From NCBI GenBank assembly GCA_016801885.1, contig JAFBJY010001396.1, positions 1-64,000 of the forward strand: a stretch of 64,000 bases of DNA, read 5' to 3'. The stretch is from Toxotes chatareus. Its lineage: Eukaryota; Chordata; Actinopteri; Toxotidae. Positions within the stretch are counted from its first letter, which is position 1, and every line of letters begins with the position of its first letter. A model generated the notes under the pieces. The model saw only the letters and a list, made by a program, of their open reading frames with translations, was not told where the DNA came from and did no database searches. Shown in pieces: positions 24,257 through 36,390 of the stretch. The position numbers and the translations under genes are program-made.

Positions 24257-26802
24257 GCCTCTTGGCAGGGATTTTCATCGTAGTCCTCATTGCCACAGAG
24301 CATCAAAACTTTTACCATGAGGCATCTGGAGAAAATATGGACAAACTGTTTAAAACGATAAAACCACAAAAAAGAACATCTAAATTCACATTGTCAGTAC
24401 CAGGAAAAAGTGCAGAACACATATAGCCATCACTGTGAAATAGTTCAAAGTTACTTCATTGTCAACCCTAAATACCCACTCCTGTTATGCTCCATTTCAA
24501 ATCTAAAAAAATGTTTATTTATGTTATTATAGTTAATAACTATTTCAGGATGTAACTTCTAAAAGGTGTCAAATACTATTTGCTTCACTGCAATGACTAC
24601 AACTTACTCACAAACACACAGACACACAAACCACGCACTGTTGAGGGACAACAACTTCAAGTCTTCGATGAGTAGAGCAAAGGAAGTCTTGTGACAAGAT
24701 TGAACGAACAATGCCATTATCTTAAGAAAATAGTTGTATTCACTGTTTAAGCAATTAAGCATTAAATTACGCAGCAACACAAAAATATCCTATTTTGAAC
24801 GGTTTCCGTTAAACAACGTACTAGAATCAATGAACTTGTACTTGTACAAACCGATACCTAATAACTTCAAACACTACAAGAAATAACAGTGCTGAGACAT
24901 CATGCTCTCACACACTGCAAAGCTGAGCTCAAGCATAACTCCTCCAAAAACACTGACCACCAGAAGACGCACTGAAGCAGCCATGAAAAAATTGCAGAAC
25001 ACATATCACTATCACTGCCATTGCTCTGTTTTGAAATAAACCTTACAAACCAAAAAAAAAAAAGATACAACATAGTATCAGCCCCACATCTTTGAAACAA
25101 CCAAGACAATCACATGCCCTCAAGCTGAATAACAATAAAAGCAACCACAAGCCCACAAGCCAAGACTCATTGTGAGAAACTACTTTACTTGTGAGTTTAC
25201 GGTAAAACACTACCGAGTTACAAAACTGTCTGCTGTGCCTATTTGCCCATTCACTCCACACCGCGCGCTGAACCCACACAAGCAGACAGACACTTTTGAG
25301 GCACACAAACAGATTATACCCCACTCACACCACGCACAAACACATCTCGCATGGGAACAACAAAATGGAAATAAAGCGTCAATACGGCCTCCACCTGTTA
25401 TCCTCTCGACTTCATAAAGCAGCAACAGAAAATAAGAAAATAAACAAGAATTCACTTTACTCCTCATGCATACCACAGACATACAATGAACGAACCTCGA
25501 ACACATAATGAAACACGCATGCCAGAAATTTCTCAGTGAATCCTGGCAAGCGTTAACACAGCGGGGTTAAAGATGAATCAGTCTATATGAGCTACTGCAT
25601 TATCCTAACCCAATTAAAAATCCATAGAAATAAGAAAACAAAATAAATCTCGTGAATTCTGAAAATACTATTAAAAACAAAAGACACTGATTTTTAAAGC
25701 CACTAAAATGAAAAAGACAGGACATGAAACAACTACTCAAAGGCCTCTAACACAATCTAGCCCTAACCATACCAACTCAAAAAACCATGAAAACACAATA
25801 AATAACGCAAGCAAATAATTTAAAGCAGCTTGCTATCAGCAACAAAAGACGCAGCCAATCCAAATTCATGGCTTACATTTAATACAACCACTTTGCAAAT
25901 AGCAAGAACTTGCGTGAGCTGAAATCTGCTGCCCTTCTCCCCTGACTAATGGTCAAGAGGCCTTGGGGTGCACAAAGCAATGAATTGCCGACATACTACA
26001 AGACTGTGAGTTCAGTCAGGGGATGCCTTACTTTCTTTATTAAGCATGCACTCCCAATTATGGTATTATCTCTGTTGTGTAGTTATCACTAGATTGACCC
26101 ACATTTTTTCTTTATGTACTATATGAACACATATAATAGTATATGACATTTAATGCATGCATGCTCTGTATGTGGGTTGCATACTCATCCTATTAAAGAT
26201 TTATTAAACTATATGTTATATTAAGTGGTGGAAATGACATTTCTTACTTACTAAGAAAAACTTGTTTCCTTTATTTGTTTCCACACATATCACGCTCACA
26301 ATATAATAAAACTACAAACTTTTATACTAACATAGTGAACTCTCTTCCACCTAAATTCCCTGCCCACAACAACATTGCTGACATCAGATCCCATCCCTAG
26401 ATTCAAACAGAATCAGATGCATATCTACTTACAGCTCTCTCAGTACATCCACACTGGCGACCATCTGGATTACATTCATTTCCATTTATATACTTTGCCC
26501 ATCCCCTGACAAACAGCTCATGACACACTGAAAAGGCCTGACAGATAACAGACACACCTGGCTGAACTGTCCCTATCAAAAGTGCTTAGCTGAAACAAAC
26601 TCAACCATACTTGCTGACATCACTGACTATGCCTCATTCACATTTATATCACCACTTGATCAAATCACAGTACCCACTGTAAGACACTGTCTGCACAGCT
26701 TACATTTCTGTTGTTTGCCTTTGATATCGCACTCTCTCAAGTAGCTCACGTGAAAACAGAAAAATCCCACAAAACTACAAGCCACACATCAAACTTCACT
26801 CT

Positions 26803-27090
26803 CAATCACACAACAGAGAATAACAATAATGTAAAATATAAACAATATAATTTTATTACTTTAGAATAATAAAGAAAATAAAAGAATAATACACAAATAA
26901 AATATAGAATAAATATTCTGAATAACACAAATCCTTCATCACACAAATGAAAACACACTAAAGGAAATCTAATTATAACATTATTAAAACAAAACTAACA
27001 AACAAAAACTAAAACTAAAACCTGACCTTTCTGGCCTTCCTTGATGCAAAATCATCAATAATGTCATCATATGAAACCTGCTCCCCTGTC
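26803..27090 (+). repeat. AT-rich dispersed repeat R1, copy 3, replacing the A-only segment
   Basis: It contains 'cagagaataacaat', 'atagaataaatattctga', 'aaacctgacctttctggcc', 'ttccttgatgcaaaatcatcaa' and ends 'aacctgctcccctgtc' at the junction with shared sequence. It is visibly more diverged from the R1 copy inside the A-only segment (11300-11600) than the near-identical flanks are. A plain deletion in copy B therefore does not explain it. Confidence 0.85.
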
Positions 27091-27445
27091 CCTGCTGAAG
27101 AAGAAGACACACCAATGGACATGCAACATGCTGGTGCAATGCCACTCTTATCACCATATCCTTCACCACAACAACCCCTACAGAAAGGTAGAGTGAACAT
27201 GCTTTCTCCATTAAGATTAACATTAACTGTAAACAAAAGCTGTCCTCCAAACTCATGTCCAACATCTCATCTGTCTAATTTTCCTTTTGCAAAGTGGACT
27301 CATTCTGTCCCACTTTACCAGAAAACACTCTGTCCATATTTTGTCTAATCTTTAGAAACTGTTGACAAAAGAGTTGTGGACACAAAACATTACGAAGCTG
27401 TGATGTCAGGATCACGAACAGCAGCATGCATTGCATTGCATTGCA

Positions 27446-27712
27446 TTGAGGCAGCTTCGTGGCACAACAAGTTAAAGACGTAGTCGGAGGGTTTGTGGTT
27501 TGATCCCTTGATAGCGTAAAAAACGGATATGGTAGTGGTGAAGGGAGTCGCCTCCCCTGCCTCTCACTGACCAGCTGTGGTGCTCCTAGGCAAAGCACAA
27601 TGCTCTCGAGAATTACTTCACTGGGGATGCTTGATGGTTCCTCTCTGCTGTTAGTAAATACAGAGGTAAATTTCCCTAACAGGGATCAATAAATTAATAA
27701 TTAAAAAAAAAA
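27446..27712 (+). mobile_element. tRNA-derived SINE (copy B)
   Basis: The duplicate of 12681-12947 at an offset of 14765 bp. The A-box-like and B-box-like elements and the A-rich tail are retained. Confidence 0.7.
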
Positions 27713-28364
27713 CCCTGATCAAACAACTTTACAGAACAAGGTAAGCACTAATACATATGTGGCGACATCTTAACATGACCAATCAAAATATATAACCGTA
27801 AAAACACCCTGTTACCGAAAAGCACTAATTATGTCCTGGTAGGTTCTCAGTGGTAGAATCAAACTTGATGGATGATGGGACATTGTCCTTGGGGCAGGTG
27901 CCACCACTGTGGTACAGGTGTTTAATAACAGCACATGAGAACACATGAAGTCCATTTGGAAAATGTAATTATTAGCTCATCTTGCTTTGTTGAGCAAAAG
28001 CCAGGACCAAGTCTTTTATCCTGTGTATGTCCTAGATTGGACTTTCCGTCCGACAAATATAATAATGTGATAATAAAATAACACACTGACCACTAACTCT
28101 GAATGAAGAAAACTTTTGCATTTACTTTCCTTTTGCAGTAACAGCTATCTGTAATGTATCCACACTTGCATTTGAGCCATATAGTTCTTCAGTTGTGACT
28201 TTTAGACTACATTTACCACTTTGCCTCATTCTGGCCTGCGTTACACTTACAATTTGGATATTTCCTCAATTGGGAAGTTACTGAGTGATTCAAAATATTT
28301 TCTTCAATTAAGAACTACAACCAACTGTGCTGAAACAAACCACATGCACACAAAACCTTGCTTC

Positions 28365-28650
28365 TCACTCCTGGTTTAAAATTGCTGCTATAATATTGCA
28401 GCCTTTTCTTCTTTTATTTCTCTTACTGTTCAAACAGTGCACACGGTCTGCTTTAGTCATACTGTTTATAGTATTTATTATTGTGTTTCCTCCTAATAGG
28501 TCATTTTTTTTTGAGTCTTTATATTCTGTCTGTATTATCTGTAGCAATCTGTATGTTCTGAGTGCCAGTATCCTATTGCATCTGCTCTTTGCTGCTGTAA
28601 CAGTGTAATTTCCCCCATGGGACAATGGGGTTTATCTTATCTTATCTACC
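28365..28650 (+). mobile_element. LINE 3' end fragment with TTATC tail (copy B)
   Basis: The duplicate of 13600-13885 and identical in layout; it ends in tandem ttatc units just before minisatellite block 1. Confidence 0.5.
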
Positions 28651-28719
28651 TTATGAAAATGAAGGGCAGAAAACTCTCTCTCGTGGGAATAGCAGTATTC
28701 TCTTCCTAAGTTATATTAT

Positions 28720-29006
28720 TTTACAGTGTTCTACGTTCTACTCTCAAGAATTCTGATCTGTGTTCTCTTCTACAGCATTCTGTTCTCGTTCTATTCTACA
28801 GCATTCTATGTTCTGTACAGTATTCTATTCCTACAGTCTATTCTGTTCTGCGTTCTGTTCCATAGCATTTCTGTTCTCTTACGTTCTCTTCTACAGCATT
28901 CCGTTCTACGTTATGTTCACCACAGCATTCCGTTCTACGTTCTATTCTACAGCATTCTGTTCTACGTTTGTATTCAACAGCATTCTGTTCTCGTTCTGTT
29001 CTACTA
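28720..29006 (+). repeat. Minisatellite block 1 (copy B)
   Basis: The same unit as 13955-14226, with small unit-level differences around 28800-28870. This shows that the arrays have diverged more than the flanks. Confidence 0.9.
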
Positions 29007-29925
29007 ATGCTGATTTTTCTGCAGGCTGGGTGTGGCTGAACCCATCAATGGCCAGATTGAGAAGCTGAACTCTTCAGGCCCAGCTAAGGCCCACACCTTC
29101 TTCTTGTAGTCTTTTGTCTTCTGCTTAGGATTCTAAGTTTTCAGATCTTTAGTCAGAGTAAATGCCAGTAGAGTCAATCTAGAGGCTGGAGATCAGATAA
29201 GTTGAGTCCAGGATGCTTTTATTCCTCAATACAGAGTTCAAAGCTTGCTTAAAGCAGTCCTGCAGGAACAACTGAAACTTCAAAAATGTACATCATATTT
29301 TATATGGTGTAGGTTACACCTTCCCTCAGGGACATATCCGGGGCGATGTATTGGCATATTTGGGCATGTCCCCGAACATGTCCGGGCATGCTGACATATT
29401 TGGCCCATATCCCTTCCCATTTCCGTGAAATTAATATTGTAGCCAGATTTTTATCAGTGTCAACCACTTCCCTCACAAATCTTATTTTCAGGTACTTGAG
29501 TTACAATGGTGTCTTTTTCTCCTTGAGCTCCTCGATCCGATGTACCTTGGGGCATAGGTTACTTTATCTATTGGTGTCCAAAGTTTCATTATTTATTTTT
29601 AAAAAACTGTCCAAGCCAACCTTATCTCAATTTTACCCCTACAAACTTTAATAATGGCTCCCTCAAGGTTCCAGCAGTGCTAGACAAAGAGTGATACACA
29701 AAATAGCAGGTGCACTGTCTAGACAGAAAGTGATAAATAAAACAGCTAGTGTCTATTCAGACAGAAGGTGATACACTAAAACCAGCTGATGTCTATTCGT
29801 TAAACACCCTGTGGAAATCCCGTAAATGCCCATATTTGGAGTGCACAGTGGAAACAAAGTATAGATAGCTTCTAGCATAGCTTTATATTTACAAAACATA
29901 CAAGACCCCACGTCCACCCACACAC
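29007..29925. other. Non-repeat segment between minisatellite blocks (copy B)
   Basis: The counterpart of 14227-15110. It has extra bases at many positions relative to copy A. No exon is recognised. Confidence 0.6.
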
Positions 29926-31446
29926 TACAACATTCCGTTCGTTCTATTCTACAGCATTCACGTTCTCGTTCTATTCTACAGTATTCCCATTCTGCCGTTC
30001 TATTCTACCCAGGATTCCGTTCGTTCTGTTCTGATATTCGTTTTGCATTCTGTTCTAGCATTCCATTTCGTTCCTTGCAACTTGATCCGTTCTACGTTCT
30101 GTTCTTCAGCATTCCAAGTTCTAATTCTGTTCTACAACGTTCTACATATTCTACAGCATTCGTTCGTTCTATTAGCATTCCGTTCTGCATTCCGTTCTAC
30201 AACATTCCGTTCGTTCTATTCTACAGCATTCCGTTCTGAATTTCCTTCTGAGATTCCCGTTCTCGTTCTGTTCTACAGTATTCCGTTTTAGTTCTGTTCT
30301 ACAGCATTCCGTTCTGCGTTCTGTTCTGGCAGTCCGTTCTGAATTCTGTTCCTTAACGCATTCCGTTCTACGTTCTGTTCTGGCATTCCGTTCACATTCT
30401 ACGGCATTCCGTTCTACGTTCTGTTCTACAGCATTCCGTTCTGCGTTCTGACTACAGCATTCCATTCGTTCTATTCTGCAGCATTCAGATTCTCGTTCTA
30501 TTTTACATTATTCCGTTCGTTCTAATCTCTACAGCATTTCCGTTCCTGCGTTCTCCTTCTGCAGCATTCCGTTCTCACGTTCTGTTCTACAGCATTCCGT
30601 TCGTTCTGTTCTACAGCATTCCGTTCTCACGTTCTGTTCTACAGCATTCCGTTCATTCTACCTTTTACGAGTATTCGTTTCTCGTTCTGTTCTACACAAC
30701 TTCCGTTCTCGTTTTATTCTACTACAGCATTCGTTCTCACGTTCCTCTTCTAAAGCATTCCGTTCCTCGTTCTGTTCTACAGCATTCCGTTCTCATTCTC
30801 TTCTGGTATTATGTTCTTTTCTACAATATTATGTTCTCGTTCTCTTCAGTATTCTATATTCTATTGTACAGTATTCCCTTCTAAGTTCTATTTTACAGTG
30901 TTCTCGTTCTATTCTAAGAAATTCTGTTCTCGTTCTACAGCATTCTGTTCGTTCAACATTCTGTTCTGCATTCTCTTCACAGTATTCTATGTTCTATTTA
31001 CAGTATTTTTCCTAAGTTCTGTTAGCAGTATTCTCGTTCTGTATCTCATTCTGATCTGTGTTCTCTCTACAGCATTCACGTTCATGTTCAATACCAGCAT
31101 TCCGTTCTGTTCTACAGCATTCTGTTCTGCGTTCTTTTCTACAGTAATTCTGTTCTCGTTCTATTCTACAGTATTCTGTTCTGCGTTATTCTACCAGCAT
31201 TCTTTTCTCGTTCTCTTCTGGCATTGTTCGTTCTCTTCTACGGCATTCTATTCGTTCTGTTCTGCAAGCATTCACTGTTATCGTTCTATTCTACGGCATT
31301 CAAGTTCTGTGTTCTGTTCTGCAGCAGTCGTTTCTCGTTCTATTCTACAATATTCTGTTCGTTTCTTCTACAGCATTCATTCTCTCACGTTCTATTCTGC
31401 AATATTCTTTTTCTCGTTCTTCTGCAACACATTCCTTATATTGTAA
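29926..31446 (+). repeat. Minisatellite block 2, expanded (copy B)
   Basis: About 1.5 kb of roughly 27-bp units. Positions 29932-30479 correspond to only about 205 bp in copy A; from 30480 on the copies align at +15159. Open frames on both strands (for example 30811-31446 + and 30172-30465 -) are readings of the array and not genes. Confidence 0.92.
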
Positions 31447-31599
31447 GCCAACACTGAGAGTTTTTTCTCTGCTCTTTACTGCCTTAACAGTGTTATCTTA
31501 TCTTATCTTATCTACTGTAGAAATGAGGCAGAGATGATGGAGATATCATTCTAATTCTTATTTTATTGCCATCAATTCAATTCAATTTTGTTATTCAAT
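31447..31599 (+). mobile_element. Second LINE-tail-like sequence (copy B)
   Basis: The duplicate of 16288-16440, with the tandem 'ttatc' tail. Confidence 0.45.
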
Positions 31600-32700
31600 A
31601 GTTATAAGTGCCTTACAGAGAAAGAAAATTCTCCCTTTATCTCAGAAGAACTCTGAGAGAGGGAAAAAACTCTCTCTTTCTCACTGTAGGAAAAAAGAAA
31701 AAAAACACTGGGAAGAAGAAGACAGCAGGAAGTTGAATAGAAGCAAGAGAAGAAAGTTCTTCTCTCTCTCTCCTCTCTCTCTTCAGTGAATTGGAAAGAA
31801 AGTTAGCATTACAGTGGTAGGTTCTACATTGAATTACTCCAAATGAAGTTTATCAGAAATTAAAATAATATACTCTATATACACCAAAAGGTAGCAAAAA
31901 TATACACAATCACACATAACAACAGCAGATATGATAAGATAAAAACAATATAATTGTATTTTAGATAATAAAAAAAAAAGAATATACAAATAAAATATAG
32001 AATAAATATTCTGAATAGCACAAATCGCCCATCACACAAATTAAAAAACACACTACAGGAAATCCTAATTCTAACACTATTGCACTAAGAGCAGCAAAGA
32101 AAAAACTCAAACTAAAACCTGAGCTTTCTATTTCCTTGATGCAATCATCAATAATCATCATTACTCTGCAATCTGCTCCCCCTATTGAATGTGATTGATA
32201 CTGATGACAGCAAGAACTTAGTAGTAGCTTGTGCCAAAACCGCCACTAGGCGTTCGGGCAGCTCTGTTTCTGTGGGGAATAAAGAAGGCCATGCTCTCCT
32301 TCTAAGCTCCCTCCCTCTCCATCGTGAAGACAGAAGAGGAAAAACCCCTCTCCTTGAAGACGAATAGAGATGCGAGCTATCTGTCTCAAGGGAGAAGAGG
32401 AAACTCTCTGTGCTTCGGCTCTCTCTGCCTAGGGAGAGAAGGCGAAGAATCTCCTTGCTTTCTTCCCTTTCTCTCTGCCTGAGAGAGGAGAACCAGAGAG
32501 AGAAAACACAGAGGCAAAACTCTAATAATGTATACATTATTTCCATTTCAATAAATTTCAGTCAAATTTCAAAATCTAAATTTAAAATAAGCATCTCTCC
32601 TCTCTGTGTTTCTCTCTCCTACTCCCTAGAGAAAGAGAGCAAAAACTCTCTGTTTCTCTCTCAGGAGAGAGAGAAGAGACAGAGTCTGGTGGCCGGGTCA
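31600..32700. repeat. Pyrimidine/purine-rich tract (copy B)
   Basis: The duplicate of 16440-17540, with the same ctctct/gagaga clusters. Confidence 0.7.
31904..32209 (+). repeat. AT-rich dispersed repeat R1, copy 4
   Basis: The counterpart in copy B of R1 copy 2 (16745-17050), with the same landmarks. Confidence 0.8.
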
Positions 32701-33401
32701 CTCTGTATTCAGTTCTCCTGGATAACCTCACAGACGCTCAAAGTGAACCTTGGGTATCAAGTAAGGATCCGCAGCATAGGCGGAACAAGCGACTGAATGC
32801 CCCAGCAAAGGCGTTGGTAGCCTAGGACACGACAGCGCACATACCAGGCTGTCCCTACCTCCTCAAGCATTGAGTCAGTGGAACTCTCTCATTTATATCA
32901 TCTGGCTGCCACACGCGCCCGTGTTGGCGTCAGAGCAGTTGCCTGAGATCAAAAAGGCGGGTGAGATGGTGGCGTCACCAAGCCACCTCCTCCTGAGCTG
33001 CTGCTCACTGGATACTTTTGCTTTTGACTACATTCACACAGTTAAACTCCTACAAACTGTGTGAGTGAAAATCCAGCAAGTGTAGGGTGTTCTGGTACAT
33101 CAGTCAGATTGTTTGGAGAAATTCAAAGCATTCCAAAGGCAGTGGAAAGAATAAAAATGATCATGTGCAGGTCTGCCTTTGATTTTACAGACATTTGTCA
33201 GCAACATGACTTCATTTAATACTGTGAGTTCACATGATCATCCACAGCTGAAGCTCACATTCCATGCACCTGTCCTGACAAGATGCACATGGGATTCGTT
33301 AACATGATCCACCATGTCTCAGCTAAAATGTTTTCTTGAGTCTTATTCAAAATGGCGACACTGAAAACTGGAACCATCTGTGCCAACAGAATGAGATAAA
33401 G

Positions 33402-34016
33402 TTCTGAAAAATATCAACAAACTCAGGCAAAGCTTCATAAATACAACTGTGCACATTAAAAACTGTATTCATTTCAACGAATTGTATCAGCTGTCAATAT
33501 AAGTTTATTTTTCCCAACTAGTTATTAACAAAATGAACATATTTAGTAACACGCTTATTCTTGTGGTCACAGTTATATTGAATTTCAAATAAACCTACTG
33601 TAACCCCCAGCAGTAATGACACAGGTTCATTTCCTGAACTACTCGCTTGAGATTTTCCAGATTTACCATAAGCTCATAGATCTAACAGGATGCTTTGAGT
33701 GAATTAATGTTTCAGTCATTAAAACTGGTACAAGTACAAAAGACACTGAGGAAAGCAGACATTCCAATATAGACAGCAATTAAATCGCATTTCTGTATTG
33801 TAGCTGATTAAAAGCTAATACAGAAATGGACTTGTAATTAATTACAAATTGGCCTGTGGGGAAAAACCTCCTCAGTGTGTTTTTGAATGGTTACAATACG
33901 GTGAAACAGATAGTACGAAAAAAGCAGCAACAAACTCAGGCAAGGCTTCATAAATACCTTTGTGCACGACTAAAAAGTGGATTCATTTCAAGAATTGTGT
34001 TAACCATCAATATCAG
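33402..34016 (+). repeat. Pair of diverged direct repeats about 100 bp long (copy B)
   Basis: The duplicate of the pair at 18243-18345 and 18757-18857, now at 33402-33504 and 33916-34016. Confidence 0.75.
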
Positions 34017-34593
34017 CAGAAGGTATGAAAAGAATGGTATAGACAGTGAATGACACAAGTGTTAAAAGCCGACACACATATATACAGTAGCATATATAGT
34101 AGTTTATTTCAGCTTCATTTAAACAGGTAAGTCCATTGAGAACCAATTCTCATTTGCAGTGACAACCTATTACAAGACACAATCCAGTAGATAGAATAAA
34201 GGGATCACAGTACAAATTCAATACATATCCAATCAAAAATGACAGTGTGTAATGTATATGCATATATATATACAGTGAGTTTCATGGTAAATGACTAAAA
34301 ACAGAAATTACAAGGATGTTGGATTGGTTGTAATGTATTCTTAAAGAGAATGTATTAAAAGGCTAGGTTTTAAGAGTCTATTTGTGAAGTGATTCCCGAT
34401 GCGTTGTGGCAGAAAGTGAAGAGAAGCAACCAAAGGAGGTGGAGCTTTTGAATGTGAGGTTAATAAAGCTGCTGGAGCAAAGACTAGACTGAGTTCTGAA
34501 TATTGAGCAAAAAGAAGCGTAGAGTATGAACACTGTAAATGTAATTGCTAATAAGCAAGCTGAAGTGATCTTAACGGTGTGTAGCACTTTGTT

Positions 34594-35030
34594 GGTAACA
34601 CTTTATAATAACTATCCATTGTAACTAGTTAATAGAGCATTAATAAACTGTTAGTTAATGACTTATAAAGGACCTGTTAAATAACAATTAACAGTTTGTT
34701 AAGGATTATAACTTTATGCTTTATAGCTAACCAATAGATAACTTAAAAGCTGTTAGTTAATAAGTTATAAATGACTATTTAACTGTATGTTAATGGTTTA
34801 TAAGTATACCTTTATAAAATTACTAATAGACCACGAACAAGCTATTAGTAAATAATGTGCTAATGATTTGTTGAGAATCAGTTAATAGTTTATATATACG
34901 TCATTGAGACGTTATTCTAAAGTTGCAACTATTCCTCATGTATTGACTGTTAGTAAATGAGGAATAGTTGCAACATAGAATAACGTCCTAATAACTCCAT
35001 AAGCTAATAACTAATACTTAACTAATATAT
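34594..35030 (+). mobile_element. Inverted-repeat element 'ggtaacac', copy 2 with intact hairpin (left arm)
   Basis: It begins ggtaacactttataataact and matches the truncated copy at 20381-20703, but continues through a long hairpin (34908-34987). It then runs into 'aataactaatactt', which also appears in the inverted copy near 39510. Its end is not clearly defined. It may be a stand-alone MITE or the left terminal repeat of a larger element that ends at 39897. Confidence 0.75.
34908..34987. repeat. Long hairpin: two 32-nt inverted arms
   Basis: Left arm 34908-34939 (gacgttattctaaagttgca...) and right arm 34957-34987 (...gttgcaacatagaataacgtc) are near-perfect reverse complements. One or two mismatched positions lie in the 'ctaaa/atag' step. 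The loop is 17 nt (34940-34956). The inner 18-bp arms (gttgcaactattcctcat) are perfect. Confidence 0.95.
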
Positions 35031-35371
35031 TAACTCACACTTTACAGATGAGTTGTTAATAGTTAACCATCTGCTAATACTAGTGAAACCTTGTAGAACA
35101 GCAAATGAGTGGAATTTCAAGTTCAAGGTACAGAAATTTGATGTGATACCTAAAATATAAAACTTTGTAAGCGCAACCTTGTTTCACCAAAAGCTTTTTC
35201 TGTGTACTGTGTATTTAACCAAAGAAACACCACAGATGAAATGTTGAACATTGTGTTTAATACAGAAACAAACATACTGACCCATCAGTACATCCCATCA
35301 TACAACAGCATACAAACAACTCAGATTTTTGGCACTTTTGTGCTAAACACTGGATAAATTTCAGAGGGACA

Positions 35372-35377
35372 TTTATT
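35372..35377 (-). promoter_or_regulatory. Candidate polyadenylation signal of the Merlin transposase
   Basis: AATAAA read on the - strand, about 40 bp downstream of the stop codon of the C-terminal Merlin reading frame (35414). The position is what would be expected, but the hexamer is short and common in AT-rich DNA. Confidence 0.4.
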
Positions 35378-35413
35378 GTCCATACATCACAGCAATGTCA
35401 TGGAGTAATCTTC

Positions 35414-36390
35414 CTAACGTACCATTACGACAAGCTTACGGCCAAGCCACTCATGCCATTCAATGACTCTGAGATGGTCTACCAGTAACTCTCCTATAGC
35501 GATTGCCCCTGGAGTCACCACATTTTCATAATCGATTCTCAGGCCCTCCTCTATGTGCTGGTAGTATGCACCTGTTTGGGCATTGACATAAGACACACTG
35601 TGATTGACAGTGAAATGGGTGTAACTCAGCTGAGGTAAGGCATTGCGGTAAGCCGCCACTCATCACTTATTGTGCGATCCCACTTTAACATGGTGAGCTA
35701 TAAGTGGCACCAGATCCTCCTTCTTCTTTTTCGACTAAGCGAAGAACAGGCTTTGAAGGTCTTCTCCCTCTCCGATTCACACCTTAGCATCCCAAACACC
35801 CACTTCTTCCTCTTCCACCCACCAGCCATTCGTCCCGTCCATTACTATTGAAAACATAAAATATTAGGAATCATTATTCTTCAAACAAAATTAATAATAT
35901 GTCATTTAATGGTAATTTGCATCACTGTCTTGATAATAGTGCTTGCTGCTTGCCTTTCTTTGTGTCTGAAGTGGCTCTCATCAATGGTGACAAACTGCTG
36001 GCACCCCCAATGTACTGGCCTCTTGCTTGTTGATATCTTTCCATTGCAGTAGTGCAGACATCTCGCAGTTTTTTGCGCCATCTCGGACAGGGTTGGCTGA
36101 GCTTCCTACAAATATCATCACTGATCATGTCCACTTGACGTAGAAGCATATGGCCTTGTGAAAATCTGAAGGCAAATAATTATTATACCTCAGTTCTTTT
36201 GATCTTTTTAGGTTTGATACACAATGTTTGTATCTACTGCACTCAGAATATAAAAATTGCCCACTGTTGTGTTGACAAAAACAGCAATAATAATGGGAAA
36301 TATGTTTTGCGGTATTCCTACAAGGCTCTGTTAATACATTTGGTTCTAATAAGTAACTCTGGATGTGAGCATCAGCCAAGTGTAATGTAA
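35414..36390 (-). pseudogene. Merlin-family DNA transposase remnant (ISXO2-like DDE domain)
   Basis: This is the remains of a cut-and-paste transposase related to bacterial IS1016/IS1595. Reading the - strand from high to low coordinates, a CCFCQHNSGQF stretch near 36270 may be part of the N-terminal cysteine region. MLLRQVDMISDDICRK follows near 36145, then YIGG near 36010, then, after a frameshift at a run of five G, FVTIDESHF with IDES at 35974-35985 (first catalytic Asp). After a probable intron or decay, KKWVFGML is near 35800. The C-terminal frame 35414-35659 has TVNHSVSYVNAQTGAYY, the family's HxTVNHS...F/YV...TGA signature, then LLVDHLRVIEWHEWL. Frameshifts and stops make it inactive as read. 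It lies between two inverted copies of the ggtaacac element. Confidence 0.75.

Larger units (their letters stand above)
20711..34591 (+). repeat. Copy B of the large direct segmental duplication
   Basis: The counterpart of 4327-19429 in the same orientation. Copy B has 288 bp (26803-27090) in place of 1907 bp and a longer second minisatellite (29926-31446). Its sequence in 29007-29925 looks more complete than in copy A. It ends with 'gtagcactttg' at 34591, directly before the ggtaacac element at 34594. Confidence 0.95.
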
